Shown here: positions 1-11,102 of the stretch, one piece after another
How positions within the stretch are numbered: the stretch's first letter is position 1
How the letters are laid out: each line of letters begins with the position of its first letter
NCBI GenBank assembly: GCA_030601845.1
Contig: JAUWAY010000004.1
Coordinates: 1 to 64,000 of the forward strand
From: Phycisphaerae bacterium
GTDB lineage: Bacteria; Planctomycetota; Phycisphaerae; Sedimentisphaerales; Anaerobacaceae
Length of the DNA: 64,000 bases
Direction of reading: 5' to 3'
The notes under the pieces: generated by a model
Told to the model about the DNA's origin: nothing
Seen by the model: the letters and a program-made list of their open reading frames with translations, nothing else
The model's database searches: none
Program-made: the position numbers and the translations under genes

Positions 1-217
1 TGCTCGGGATGAGCAATCTCGCGAAAGCGAATGTCTGGTTCGAGTCTTGACCTACAACTTGATGATTCTCTATTTACTTTTCAAAATGAGCTTATCAAAC
101 GCTAAAATAACGTTATCAAATTAAAGGTTTCTACAGAGCAAATTGATTATTGATAATTGACGACCAACTTTTGGCTATTATTGCTACCAGATAAAGAAGT
201 TTTTACGCAGGTCCTAT
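1..217. other. Upstream gap before the polysaccharide locus
   Basis: No gene is visible here. The stretch is AT-rich. Around 130-165 there is a run of the ATTGAT/ATTGATAATTGAC kind that resembles the short-word repeats seen elsewhere in the window. Two TTATCAAA copies lie near 90-120. A promoter for the following genes would be expected here, but no convincing -35/-10 pair is seen. Confidence 0.4.
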
Positions 218-1204
218 ATGAAAGCATTGGTTACGGGTGGGGCGGGGTTTATTGGTTCTTATCTGGCAGAACGGCTGCTCAAAGACGGCAACAAGGTAGT
301 TGTTGTTGATAATCTGAGCACCGGCAGTTTGAAAAACATTGAAAGCTTCGAGAAGCATCCAACCTTTGATTTCGTTGAGGGTGACATCCGCAATGTCGAG
401 CTGATGGAGCCGCTGGCAGAGCGCAGCGATGTTGTCTTTCACTTAGCTGCAGCTGTCGGTGTCAAGCTGATAGTTGAGGAGCCGGTTCATACGATAGAGA
501 CCAATATTGTCGGCACTGAAGTGGTTCTGGAGGCGGCCAATAAGTTCGGAAGAAAAATCCTGATTGCTTCGAGCAGTGAGGTTTATGGCAAAAACGAGGC
601 GGTTCCATTCGGTGAAGATGACGATATTGTATTTGGCAGTACAAGAATGTCACGGTGGTCATACGCCTGCAGTAAGGCGATAGACGAATTTTTGGGTCTG
701 GCTTTTTATCGACAGTATGGATTGGGCGTGGCGATAGGTAGGTTTTTTAACACGATTGGGCCGAGGCAAACAGGCCGATATGGAATGGTGGTTCCTCGCT
801 TTGTTCAAAGGGCGTTGAAGAATGAGCCAGTTTCGATATATGGTACAGGCCGGCAAAGGCGATGCTTTTGCTACGTGGCCGACGTTGTCGATGCGATTAT
901 TGGCCTGATGGATTGCGAGCAGGCGGCAGGGAAAGTATATAACATCGGCTCGGCGGAAGAAATTAGCATTGAGGCCCTTGCGGATAAAATCATCGAAATG
1001 ACGGGCAGCAAAAGCAAAAAAGAATTTGTTCCCTACGAGGTGGCTTACGGAAGGCCTATTGAGGATATGATGCGGCGAGTGCCGAACCTGGCGCGGATTA
1101 AAGAGACAATTGGCTGGGAACCTACAACAATCCTGACGGAGGCACTTCAGGAGATTATCACAAGCGAAAAACTTAGAATTAAAAACGTAAAAACCATAAC
1201 GTAA
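218..1204 (+). CDS. NAD-dependent epimerase/dehydratase (SDR family), NDP-sugar epimerase-like
   Basis: 328 aa. This is an extended short-chain dehydrogenase that should act on a nucleotide sugar (UDP-glucose 4-epimerase or UDP-glucuronate-modifying type) in the cytoplasm. The N-terminus has the Rossmann GxxGxxG motif (TGGAGFIGS, residues 6-14) and an acidic residue near 31 (VVVDNLS) that favours NAD. The catalytic Ser is in SSSEVYG (about 117-123) and the YxxxK pair is in SYACSK (about 147-152). GRFFNTIGPRQ and the later RRCFCYVADVV stretch are typical of UDP-sugar epimerases and decarboxylases. It opens a run with gmd and fcl, so it most likely supplies another sugar donor for the same polymer. 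Exact substrate cannot be told from sequence. Confidence 0.9.
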   Translation: MKALVTGGAGFIGSYLAERLLKDGNKVVVVDNLSTGSLKNIESFEKHPTFDFVEGDIRNVELMEPLAERSDVVFHLAAAVGVKLIVEEPVHTIETNIVGTEVVLEAANKFGRKILIASSSEVYGKNEAVPFGEDDDIVFGSTRMSRWSYACSKAIDEFLGLAFYRQYGLGVAIGRFFNTIGPRQTGRYGMVVPRFVQRALKNEPVSIYGTGRQRRCFCYVADVVDAIIGLMDCEQAAGKVYNIGSAEEISIEALADKIIEMTGSKSKKEFVPYEVAYGRPIEDMMRRVPNLARIKETIGWEPTTILTEALQEIITSEKLRIKNVKTIT

Positions 1205-1353
1205 TACAAAAGATTAAATACGAAATCCGAAGCATGAAATCCGAAACAAATTCGAATGACCAAAATGCAAAAATCAAAACGAGATTCTTCGCTCCGCTCA
1301 GAATGACAAAGGCAAATAGATTCCCGCTTTCGCGGGAATGAGAAAGGGATATT
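1205..1353. repeat. Dispersed-repeat gap: heptad words plus REP-like hairpin
   Basis: About 1213-1275 reads as successive degenerate 7-bp words (ACGAAAT, CCGAAGC, ATGAAAT, CCGAAAC...). It is followed at about 1281-1306 by GATTCTTCGCTCCGCTCAGA and at about 1321-1340 by a palindrome ATTCCCGC-TTTCG-CGGGAAT. Such elements are commonly dispersed in genomes of uncultured bacteria. Here they separate the epimerase from gmd. Confidence 0.6.
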
Positions 1354-3311
<1,958 letters not shown>

Positions 3312-3584
3312 AGTGTATCGCTGATATTTAGGTAGCCCGGAGAGTTGTGGGAATCATTACTAAGGCGGGAAGTGTGCTGAACAATCTGTTGATTATGACG
3401 AATAATCTGCATCGGAGGAATTTTTATTGCACCCCACATGGACGAAATCTAAGAGGATTTATAATTTACAACAAATCTGGCGACAGCAAGCCGAGTAATA
3501 TGGCTTTGGCGGTGCTGTAAGGTTTTTGACGCTGATGGTGCAGAGATAACACTCTTTGCGCTTTCGGTGGTTTTGTGAAGACGT
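3312..3584. other. Gap between fcl and beta-helix gene
   Basis: No clear gene. A GGAGG at 3414-3418 is followed 8 nt later by a TTG codon opening a 23-codon ORF (3427-3498). It resembles nothing known and may be chance. No terminator with a U tract is seen. Confidence 0.3.
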
Positions 3585-4928
3585 ATGATTTCTGAGCAAA
3601 AAATACTGTTTGTTTTTATCTGGGGATGCTGTGCATTATGCTCGGCTGGTGATATTGAACAACAAAGACCATCGGGCAATTTCAAAAATCCTGCTGCTGT
3701 AAAAGAGGTCTTAAGTGGCAAACGCACAGTTGCGAACGCAGCCTGGTGGGGATTTAACGAAGGCGATTCAACCGCTGCTTTGCAAGAAGCAATGAACTCT
3801 GGGGCTGGTACTGTTATAGTGCCATATATGGGAAAAGACTGGGTTGTGCGGCCCTTAAGGCTTAGGAGTAACCTGGAGATAATTTTTGAGCCCGGTGTGG
3901 TTATAACGGCAAAAAAAGGTGAATTCAGGGGCAAGAACGACTGCCTTTTCAGTGCGACCGGCAAGAAGAATATTAGGCTGCGTGGCTATGGAGCCACGCT
4001 GCGTATGCAAAAAGCCGATTATATGGGCTCTGATTACCAGCAAGGACAATGGCGGCATGTTCTTTGCTTTGTAGAGTGCACCAATGTAAGTGTCTTGGGA
4101 CTGACACTGCGAGACAGCGGCGGCGATGGTATTTATTTGGGGCAGGGAGGTACAGAGAGACCCCCTTGCAAAGATGTACTAATTAAAGATTGCACATTTG
4201 ATAATAACTACCGCCAGGGAATAAGCGTAATAAGCGCTGAAAACCTTCGGATTACAAATTGCATCTTCAAAAACACCTCAGGCCATTCACCAAGTGCAGG
4301 CATAGATATTGAACCGAATGAATCCAGGAATAAGCTAATCAACATAGTTGTTAGCAATTGTGTGTCTGAAAATAATCAAGGTCGTGGTTTCGTAGTTGCT
4401 TTACACAAACTTACTAAACTGTCTGCCGATATATCAATATTATTTGTCGATTGCTATATAAAAGGCTGTGGTAGAGGCTTGGAAGTAGGAACTCATAGTA
4501 ATGAAGGGCCAAAAGGTTCAGTAGAGTTTAGAAACTGCGTCATCGATGATGCCCTGAGCGCAGGTATCTGGATTGTGACAAATACAAGAAGCTTTGACCT
4601 GCGTTTTATCGATTGCAAAATCAAGAACGCCAATTCTGCAAACGCTTTTCCTAAAAAAAAGTACATTTTCTCTGATAAAGAGTATAGTTTCCCCATTGTC
4701 CTGCGTACGAGAAGGCAAAAGGCCTTCGAGAAAACAGGCGATATTCAGTTTATTGATTGCTACGTTTACGATAAAAAACCTCGGCCTGCTATTTACGTAC
4801 GGACATCTTATACTGGTGCCATAAATGCTAAAGGCACCATTTATGTGCAAAACAAGCTTGCTGAAAAGCTGGTTGCAGGTCCTGACGCGGAAAATATGAG
4901 TCTTAAGGTTGAGCGAATCCCTCGTTAA
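3585..4928 (+). CDS. Secreted right-handed parallel beta-helix protein
   Basis: 447 aa. A signal peptide (hydrophobic stretch ILFVFIWGCCALCSAG, cleavage near residue 22) shows export. The body from about residue 130 is made of recurring short strands with Asn and Cys ladders (DCTFDNNYRQGISV, NCIFKNTSGHS, NCVSENNQGRGF, DCYIKGCGRGLEV, NCVIDDALSAGIWI), i.e. PbH1-type coils as in pectate-lyase-like and C5-epimerase-like enzymes. The N-terminal part (NAAWWGFNEGDSTAALQEAM) matches the usual entry of pectate-lyase superfamily proteins. It lies between sugar-nucleotide genes and a flippase, which suggests it cleaves or modifies the polysaccharide made here. Substrate unknown. Confidence 0.8.
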   Translation: MISEQKILFVFIWGCCALCSAGDIEQQRPSGNFKNPAAVKEVLSGKRTVANAAWWGFNEGDSTAALQEAMNSGAGTVIVPYMGKDWVVRPLRLRSNLEIIFEPGVVITAKKGEFRGKNDCLFSATGKKNIRLRGYGATLRMQKADYMGSDYQQGQWRHVLCFVECTNVSVLGLTLRDSGGDGIYLGQGGTERPPCKDVLIKDCTFDNNYRQGISVISAENLRITNCIFKNTSGHSPSAGIDIEPNESRNKLINIVVSNCVSENNQGRGFVVALHKLTKLSADISILFVDCYIKGCGRGLEVGTHSNEGPKGSVEFRNCVIDDALSAGIWIVTNTRSFDLRFIDCKIKNANSANAFPKKKYIFSDKEYSFPIVLRTRRQKAFEKTGDIQFIDCYVYDKKPRPAIYVRTSYTGAINAKGTIYVQNKLAEKLVAGPDAENMSLKVERIPR

Positions 4929-5041
4929 TAGAGGAATTATCATCATTTCGACAAATGGAGTCATAGAGAATATTTGAACGAGGACATTGCAGAAAGCAAT
5001 TTGGAGTTTGCAGACTATCCCAAAATTTTTCGAAAATTTTG

Positions 5042-5070
5042 TTAACATTGTAAAAGGTATATGTTATAAT
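5042..5070 (+). promoter_or_regulatory. Sigma-70-type promoter
   Basis: TTAACA at 5042-5047 (one mismatch to TTGACA), exactly 17 bp, then a perfect TATAAT at 5065-5070. It lies 53 nt upstream of the beta-helix start at 5123. This is the best-matching housekeeping promoter seen in the window. It implies that the second beta-helix gene, and perhaps the polysaccharide genes behind it, can be transcribed independently of gmd-fcl. Confidence 0.7.
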
Positions 5071-5122
5071 AAAGTTTATCGTGTTTTCTTTGGAATAGCA
5101 AAAGAGGGTGGAGGGTGTGCAG

Positions 5123-7102
5123 ATGAAAATCACAGGTGTTTTTTGGATATTGTGCCTGTCAACGATTTGCGAGGCCTACCTGCCAGCAGATTTGAACTTT
5201 GACCGTAGCGTTAATTTTAATGATCTGGGGCTATTTGCTGACCAATGGCTTTTAACAGCGGAACCCAATGAGCCGAATTCGATTGGTGTGGGGGCGGCAG
5301 ACTATCTAATTGCGGCCTCAGATAGTCCGGCTCGAATGAAAGCAAAAGCAGACTATGTCTGCGATGGTGTCGCTGATAATGTAGAAATACAGGCAGCTAT
5401 CGACGCTTTACCTGATAAAGGCGGCAGGGTGTTTTTGCTTGAAGGGACGTTCTATATTGACGGCCCAATTTTTCCACGCGATTATGTACATCTACAAGGT
5501 CAGGGGATGCATTGTACTACCTTGAAAGGCACGACGAATCTTTCAAGCATACCAATCATACTTAGAACGGATACGAGTTGGACACCAGTAGAGCGAAGAA
5601 CAGGTCCCGACAATCCTTCTTGCGGTGTCCACCTTAGCGATTTCAAGGTGGATGGCAGCGATAGTTGGGGTAAGGGAATATTTTTCCGGTATTTACAGGA
5701 TGCAATTTTTGAGAGAATCTTTGTTTATAAAACCTCTCATACTGGCATGGGTAATGATCTCCATAGAAATGTAGTTTATCGCGATTGCAGGGCAGAAGAA
5801 TGTGGATGGGCTCGAGACACTTATCCTAATGGTGCCCTTCGTGGCTGTAGTGGTTTTGGCCTTGGGGTAGGTGCCTGGGAGGATGAATTTTGTACTGTCA
5901 GTGATTGTATAGCTCGTAACAACATCCACGCGGGGTTTACGTTTGAGTCGGTAAAATCTTCGGGTTTGCCCTGCCAAAACTTCGAATTTAGAAGTTGTAT
6001 TTCAAGCGGTAATTATGTTGGTATATCGATAGATGCTCATAACAATTCAGTCTCTACTGGTGAACGGATACGAAATTCTCAGGTTAGTGTTACGAATTGT
6101 TGGGTGTTTAATAATAGTACAGATGGCATTTTACTTAATGGGTATAATCATGAGATAATCATAGCTAATAACTTTGTCGCGGAGAATGAAAACTGCGGGA
6201 TTTATCTTACATCAGACAGGAGTGCCAGAAATATCCTTATCAGTAATAATATTATCCGGAATAATTCTCAACAAGGCATATTACTACGAACCGGTAATGC
6301 AAGTGTTCTTGGGAACCAGGTATTTGGAAATATGCTGGACGGCATTTCACTCATGGCCGATGAAGCCGATATCAGTGATGTTGTGGTGGCAAATAATACC
6401 TCATGGAATAACGGTGTTGATAACAATAACCGAGATGGTATCGCATTGTGTGGTTCCACAAGTTATGGCTTAAATCGCCTTTCAGTAACAGGTAATAAAT
6501 GTTACGATTCAGGCGGAACTCCGTCGGCAATATTTACTGCGATAAGAGACAGTAGCAACTTATGTACAATTACTACAACTTTGCAGCATCATTACGTAAC
6601 CGGCGATTCTGTTGAAATTACTGGAGTCATCCAAGCAGATTTCAATGGCATGTTCCTAGTGACCATCACAGGGCTTAGGACTTTTACGTACACCAAAGCA
6701 GGTTCTGTTGGGAGCAGTAGCTCCGGCACTGCAATACGCCAGCCATCTCAACGATATGGTATTCGGGTTGTTGGAGGCATGGCAGGTCTTTCAAATAGCT
6801 TTTTTACAGGTAATATGCTTGAAGGCAACGAAGCAGGTGCATTTTATTCAGACAATCCCAATGGCAGCAACAATCTAATCACCAATAATAAAGGCTATGT
6901 TACAGAGAATTTTGGCACAGTAACCGGAACCGGTTCGCAGCAAGCAACACTCCATGGTTTATCTTCGATACCTACTGTTGTGCTATTGTCTAACATAGAT
7001 GATGGAGCTAATCCCTACCAGAGTACCGCAGCAGATGCTACTAACATCTTTATAACTGCTGCAAATGGTAAAGACTATCACTGGCTGGCAATGGTGAAGT
7101 AG
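5123..7102 (+). CDS. Secreted beta-helix protein with N-terminal dockerin-like motif
   Basis: 659 aa from the ATG at 5123, chosen because GGAGGG (5110-5115) lies 7 nt upstream; a GTG at 5108 is also in frame. A signal peptide (ITGVFWILCLSTICEA) is followed directly by a single dockerin/EF-hand-like motif, DLNFDRSVNFNDLGLFADQW, which in this lineage usually sits at the C-terminus. Next come a pectate-lyase-superfamily entry (ADYVCDGVADNVEIQAAI) and many PbH1 coils rich in Asn-Asn turns (residues about 150-460). A small beta domain follows near residues 480-535 (HHYVTGDSVEITGV and FNGMFLVTITG), then a last coil set. Probably an extracellular polysaccharide lyase, epimerase or binding protein tied to this locus. 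Confidence 0.8.
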   Translation: MKITGVFWILCLSTICEAYLPADLNFDRSVNFNDLGLFADQWLLTAEPNEPNSIGVGAADYLIAASDSPARMKAKADYVCDGVADNVEIQAAIDALPDKGGRVFLLEGTFYIDGPIFPRDYVHLQGQGMHCTTLKGTTNLSSIPIILRTDTSWTPVERRTGPDNPSCGVHLSDFKVDGSDSWGKGIFFRYLQDAIFERIFVYKTSHTGMGNDLHRNVVYRDCRAEECGWARDTYPNGALRGCSGFGLGVGAWEDEFCTVSDCIARNNIHAGFTFESVKSSGLPCQNFEFRSCISSGNYVGISIDAHNNSVSTGERIRNSQVSVTNCWVFNNSTDGILLNGYNHEIIIANNFVAENENCGIYLTSDRSARNILISNNIIRNNSQQGILLRTGNASVLGNQVFGNMLDGISLMADEADISDVVVANNTSWNNGVDNNNRDGIALCGSTSYGLNRLSVTGNKCYDSGGTPSAIFTAIRDSSNLCTITTTLQHHYVTGDSVEITGVIQADFNGMFLVTITGLRTFTYTKAGSVGSSSSGTAIRQPSQRYGIRVVGGMAGLSNSFFTGNMLEGNEAGAFYSDNPNGSNNLITNNKGYVTENFGTVTGTGSQQATLHGLSSIPTVVLLSNIDDGANPYQSTAADATNIFITAANGKDYHWLAMVK

Positions 7103-7120
7103 GGAGGCACCTTCATCTGA

Positions 7121-7318
7121 ATCAGCTACTGGTGCTGGGTCATAACTTGTCTTGGCTCTAAAATTCGAGGCGGAGCAGCACGGCAGTGGACGGACGAAAC
7201 AATTGGTGGGAAACCGGTCTTTGAGATAACATCCTTTACACCAGAACACTGTAACGTAAGTAGTCCCATCGGTTTTTTGAATGCACAATATATACCGACA
7301 CAGGAAATAATTCTATAA
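7121..7318 (+). other. Open frame without a start codon; possible gene remnant
   Basis: Between the beta-helix gene and the flippase the plus strand has an uninterrupted 65-codon frame, starting after TGA 7118-7120 and ending at TAA 7316-7318. It has no ATG, GTG or early TTG. The residues (e.g. GGKPVFEITSFTPEHCN) look protein-like but match no family I recognise. It could be the tail of a decayed gene or chance. Confidence 0.2.
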
Positions 7319-7328
7319 CTGGACATTG

Positions 7329-8852
7329 ATGGAACCAAACAACGAAGCTAAACGTCGACTATTAGCCAACGTTTTCTCGAACATAATCGAGATAGTTCTA
7401 ACCTCCTTGATTGGGTTGTGGCTTACCCGGTACTTTATATCACATTTAGGGGTCGCTGTATATGGGATGATACCTTTGGTTACTCAAATTGCGGCCTACT
7501 TCGACCTTTTCTCAAGGTCGGTCAGGGATACGGTGGGTCGCTTTGTGGTTATTTACTTCAATCAAAATCAAATAAAGCAGTGTAATATATATTTCAGCAC
7601 TGCCTTGATTTTTATAGTGACAGTAAGTTTGTTGGTTTGCGCCCCTCTCATTGTGGTTGCGGTGTTACTGCCGTCCATATTCAACGTTCCTGCGGGCCAT
7701 GAAACCAGCGCAAGTTGGATGTTTCTTTGTGTTTTGTTGTCCTCTCTTCTTATCGCAGTCACCAGCCCATTTTTAGTCAGCACTTTGGTTAAGCATCGTT
7801 TTGACCTTATGAATGTAGTAAAGATACTCAGCAAGCTGCTACGGGTTGTGATTCTGGTGCTGTGTTTTAGATATTTGGGCCCGTCACTTGAATATGTTGG
7901 ATGGTCCTATTGTGTGATGGGTTTATTTTTATTAGTTGGCTCTATGTGGCTAAGGAGTCTGTTAACGCCACAGTTACGCATCACGTGGAGGTCATACAGA
8001 TGGAAAGCCTTCCGCGATATGGCAAGGATGGGAGGCTGGTTGACAATCAACCAAATTGGGGCGCTCTTGTATTTGAGTACTCAGTTGGTTGTAATTAATA
8101 TTTTATTGGGTTCCGAGGAGGCTGGTCGATATGGGCCCTTTGTCCTGCTGGTTTCCCTCTTGAGCATGTTAGGTACGGCTGTGGCAAATGTTTTTACTCC
8201 CATTGTATATGAACATATTGCTCAGAAGAAGATGGATGTTTTAGTGCATCATTCAAAGCGGTCAATGAAATATATGGGGTTGATAATTGCTTTGCCCATA
8301 GGTTTGTTATGTGGATTGTCAAGTCCATTCTTGAAGTGGTGGCTTCGTCCAGAGTTTGCTGATTTGAGTCCTTTGGCCTGGTTACTACTTGGTCCTTGGA
8401 TAGTGAATATAACTGTCAGGCCACTTTTTTCTATATATAGGGGTTTGAACAAGGTGAAAGTTCCAGCAATTGTCATTTTGAGCGGTGGAGTAGCGAATGT
8501 AATAGTGTCGGTACTGTTAATCAAATATACAAACCTGGGGCTATACGGTGCTGCCTTGGCGCTGCTATTCTGCCTGACAAGCAAAAATTTATTCTTTACA
8601 CCCATTTATACCGCCATGCTATTAGGTCGGGCAAAATTTATCTTTTTTAAAGACATGGTGCCAGCTCTGCTAATGGCCACTTTAGTATCGTTGGCGGGGT
8701 TGAGTCTGAGTCGGATGTACGACCTGAGTTCTTTCCTCCGCTTATGTGCTGTTGTCTTGTTCTTAAGCATACTTTACCTATTGATAGGCTACAGGGTAGC
8801 TATGAATAAAGAAGATAGAACTTTTTTGCTATCGTTGGTTTGCAGGCGATGA
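7329..8852 (+). CDS. Polysaccharide flippase (Wzx-like, MOP superfamily)
   Basis: 507 aa integral membrane protein with about 12-14 hydrophobic segments spread over the whole length. The N-terminus (RRLLANVFSNIIEIVLTSLI ... RYFISHLGVAVYGMIPLVTQ) has the pattern typical of polysaccharide transporters of the MATE/MOP type, and there is a polymerase-flippase-glycosyltransferase neighbourhood. It would flip the undecaprenyl-linked repeat unit across the inner membrane. ATG 7329 is used; a TTG one codon earlier is also in frame. The next gene begins 4 nt after the stop. Confidence 0.87.
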   Translation: MEPNNEAKRRLLANVFSNIIEIVLTSLIGLWLTRYFISHLGVAVYGMIPLVTQIAAYFDLFSRSVRDTVGRFVVIYFNQNQIKQCNIYFSTALIFIVTVSLLVCAPLIVVAVLLPSIFNVPAGHETSASWMFLCVLLSSLLIAVTSPFLVSTLVKHRFDLMNVVKILSKLLRVVILVLCFRYLGPSLEYVGWSYCVMGLFLLVGSMWLRSLLTPQLRITWRSYRWKAFRDMARMGGWLTINQIGALLYLSTQLVVINILLGSEEAGRYGPFVLLVSLLSMLGTAVANVFTPIVYEHIAQKKMDVLVHHSKRSMKYMGLIIALPIGLLCGLSSPFLKWWLRPEFADLSPLAWLLLGPWIVNITVRPLFSIYRGLNKVKVPAIVILSGGVANVIVSVLLIKYTNLGLYGAALALLFCLTSKNLFFTPIYTAMLLGRAKFIFFKDMVPALLMATLVSLAGLSLSRMYDLSSFLRLCAVVLFLSILYLLIGYRVAMNKEDRTFLLSLVCRR

Positions 8853-8856
8853 GGAT

Positions 8857-9921
8857 ATGAAGAGACTATTACTTATAAACGCTGGTCGGGCAGGCAATCT
8901 TGGAGATGAAGCCATTCGGTATACCCTACAGCGGCTTTTGGAGGATGCCGATTGTACCGTGCATTGGGCGAGCTTTTTAGGGTGGGAAAAAGCGAAGAGA
9001 GCACCAGTCCGCAGACGTAAACAGCTCTCTGAGAGCTGGTTTAAGAGCCTCGTCAGAAAATTGGTTCCTGCGGAATTACGCTGGTTACTAAGGAGATGGC
9101 CAATATTTCTTAGATACTTAAAGGCGAATCGCTATGACCTGATATTAATAGGAGGTGGGCAACTTATTCAGTCCTGCAGTGCCTTGGGCCTGGCAATGTT
9201 TATTTGGATTTATTTGTTTAAAAAATTTCACAAACAAAAGGTCATACTCATAGGAGTCGGAGCTGCGGAGAGATATACAGCTTTCGATAGATTGTTATAC
9301 AGGAAATCGCTGAAGCTGGTGGACAGTATCTACGTCAGGGATAGGGCCTCTTTATGTGTTCTGAAAAATATCTTTGGCGTTTCATCCAAGCTGATTCCTG
9401 ATATTGCCTTTTACATAAGTAAAATATACAAGTACCCGCCCCATAAAGAAAAAAGGGCCCTGTTTTGTCCTACAAGTTACGAATTCTATAAGAGGATGAG
9501 GGACAATCCTGATATTGGCCCGGACAAGAATGAGTATTTACAATATTGGCAAGACCAGATTTTGGAATATTCTTACGACGATTATCAGATAAAGCTGTTT
9601 TGTACCAGCAAACGACAGGATCTGCCTTTCGTAGAAAAACTAAAGCAAATCTTGCACGACAAGCATAGTATTAATGTTGAAATTTTGGATATTAACACCT
9701 TGGAAGAGCTGACAAAAGAAATAGCAAAATCCCAGGTAGTTGTTTCCGGGCGAATTCATGGTTTGATCATAGGCTACTGCTATGGATGTAAAGTAGTCCC
9801 TTACAAGACATCGGAAAAGATAGGCGCTTTTGAGAAAGAGTACGTTAGTGGCAGCACTTGTTTGGATGAAGTACAAACGCTCATTGTCAGGACGATTAAG
9901 AAGATTGTGACCGCCCCTTAG
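8857..9921 (+). CDS. Polysaccharide pyruvyl transferase family protein
   Basis: 354 aa, PF04230-type. Members transfer pyruvate from PEP to a sugar as a ketal or act as related GT-B enzymes. Seen: N-terminal NAGRAGNLGDEAI (residues about 8-20), LILIGGGQLIQS (about 96-107), IYVRDRASL, and the C-terminal SGRIHGLIIGYCYG followed by PYKTSEKIGAF, all characteristic of the family. It is packed 4 nt behind the flippase. A pyruvyl group would give the polymer a negative charge. Confidence 0.85.
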   Translation: MKRLLLINAGRAGNLGDEAIRYTLQRLLEDADCTVHWASFLGWEKAKRAPVRRRKQLSESWFKSLVRKLVPAELRWLLRRWPIFLRYLKANRYDLILIGGGQLIQSCSALGLAMFIWIYLFKKFHKQKVILIGVGAAERYTAFDRLLYRKSLKLVDSIYVRDRASLCVLKNIFGVSSKLIPDIAFYISKIYKYPPHKEKRALFCPTSYEFYKRMRDNPDIGPDKNEYLQYWQDQILEYSYDDYQIKLFCTSKRQDLPFVEKLKQILHDKHSINVEILDINTLEELTKEIAKSQVVVSGRIHGLIIGYCYGCKVVPYKTSEKIGAFEKEYVSGSTCLDEVQTLIVRTIKKIVTAP

Positions 9922-9971
9922 TCAAGCTGCATTAAAAATTAGCCGAAATTAACTAAAAGGAAGAAGACTAT

Positions 9972-10817
9972 ATGCCAATAAGGATACCAAAAAGCGAAAA
10001 GAGAACGCTTGAGCAACTCCGAGAACAGTATGAAGTAGAGAAAGAGTTAGCAAATAGACTGCGTAACGCTGGTAGAGAAGAGAGACGATATTTATACACC
10101 ACCCTTTACGACGAATTTTATAGGCGAGTACCACATCATTCCCAATTGACTCGAAAAAAAGACCCTAAAGCTCAACTTGTAATAGTATGTATACAGATGA
10201 GGTTCCTAAAACGATTCCTGAATCCAGAGTCTACATTCCTTGAAGTGGGACCTGGGGATTGCAGCTTGTCGCTTGAGATGGCTAAGCATGTTAGAAAAGT
10301 CTACGCAATAGATGTATCTAGAGAAATTACCAAAGACATAATCCTTCCACAAAACTTTGAATTGATTATTTCCGATGGTTGTAGCGTTCCTGTTGCTGAA
10401 AATAGTATTAGTGTTGCCTATAGTAATCAACTCGTGGAACATTTACATCCCTGCGATGCCTTTGACCAACTTCAGAATATTTATAAGGCGCTCGCTCCTG
10501 GTGGTATCTATATTTGCATTACACCAAATCGTCTTACTGGGCCGCATGACATTTCGAAATATTTCGATAAGGTCTCAACGGGATTTCACTTGAAGGAGTA
10601 CATGGTTACCGAGTTGTGTAATCTCTTTCGGAAAGTTGGATTTTCAAAAATCAGCTCATATATAGGAGCTAAAGGAATCTATATCAAATTTCCATTATTT
10701 TTAATTAAATTATGTGAAAAACTTCTCATTGTATTACCATTTTCGTTGAGAAGGAGAGTAGCAAATACGTTACCATTTAGAATGTTATTGAGTATAAACA
10801 TAGTAGGAGAAAAATAA
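9972..10817 (+). CDS. Class I SAM-dependent methyltransferase
   Basis: 281 aa. Motif I is FLEVGPGDCSLSLEMA (about residues 85-100), the acidic motif II is VYAIDVS, motif III/IV is VAYSNQLVEHLHP, and the later APGGIYICITPN is the usual post-core strand. It probably methylates a sugar or a lipid-linked intermediate. A GGAAGAAG lies just ahead of the ATG. The last residues are GEK and the stop is TAA 10815-10817. Confidence 0.85.
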   Translation: MPIRIPKSEKRTLEQLREQYEVEKELANRLRNAGREERRYLYTTLYDEFYRRVPHHSQLTRKKDPKAQLVIVCIQMRFLKRFLNPESTFLEVGPGDCSLSLEMAKHVRKVYAIDVSREITKDIILPQNFELIISDGCSVPVAENSISVAYSNQLVEHLHPCDAFDQLQNIYKALAPGGIYICITPNRLTGPHDISKYFDKVSTGFHLKEYMVTELCNLFRKVGFSKISSYIGAKGIYIKFPLFLIKLCEKLLIVLPFSLRRRVANTLPFRMLLSINIVGEK

Positions 10818-10818
10818 G

Positions 10819-11081
10819 ATTGAACGATTGGCAGAACTTTGGCTAAGAGCATCCTTGCTGGCCTCTATCGTTGATAAGGGTGGGCGCGATACAACCTGCG
10901 TACCGATTTTCGCTTTCTGCAAGTTGAAAAGTCCGATAAAAACATATTGTAGTGTAGTTCCCATAGAAACCGGCCGATACAATATAAGTTGGGTCAAATA
11001 AAGTTCGATAAACTGCTTGTGGATGACATGGAATTTGTAGCAGAGGCCTTATTTAAGAGTCTGCTCTATAAGCAGGCATAA
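10819..11081 (+). pseudogene. Probable frameshifted gene remnant
   Basis: A coding-like plus-strand frame runs from about 10819 to TAA at 10999-11001 (with VPIFAFCKLKSP and VVPIETGRYNISWVK). A +/-1 shift near 10995 leads into a second frame, KFDKLLVDDMEFVAEALFK, ending at TAA 11079-11081. AGGAG at 10805-10809 could serve ATT 10819 or TTG 10828, and the methyltransferase stop overlaps this region. Two adjacent coding-like frames out of phase suggest a broken gene of about 85 codons. I do not recognise the family. Confidence 0.35.
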
Positions 11082-11102
11082 AATCTGAGAAAAGTTGCGG
11101 AG

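Noticed and set aside
3427-3498. 23-codon ORF with GGAGG and TTG start
   Set aside because: No homology or context; likely chance.
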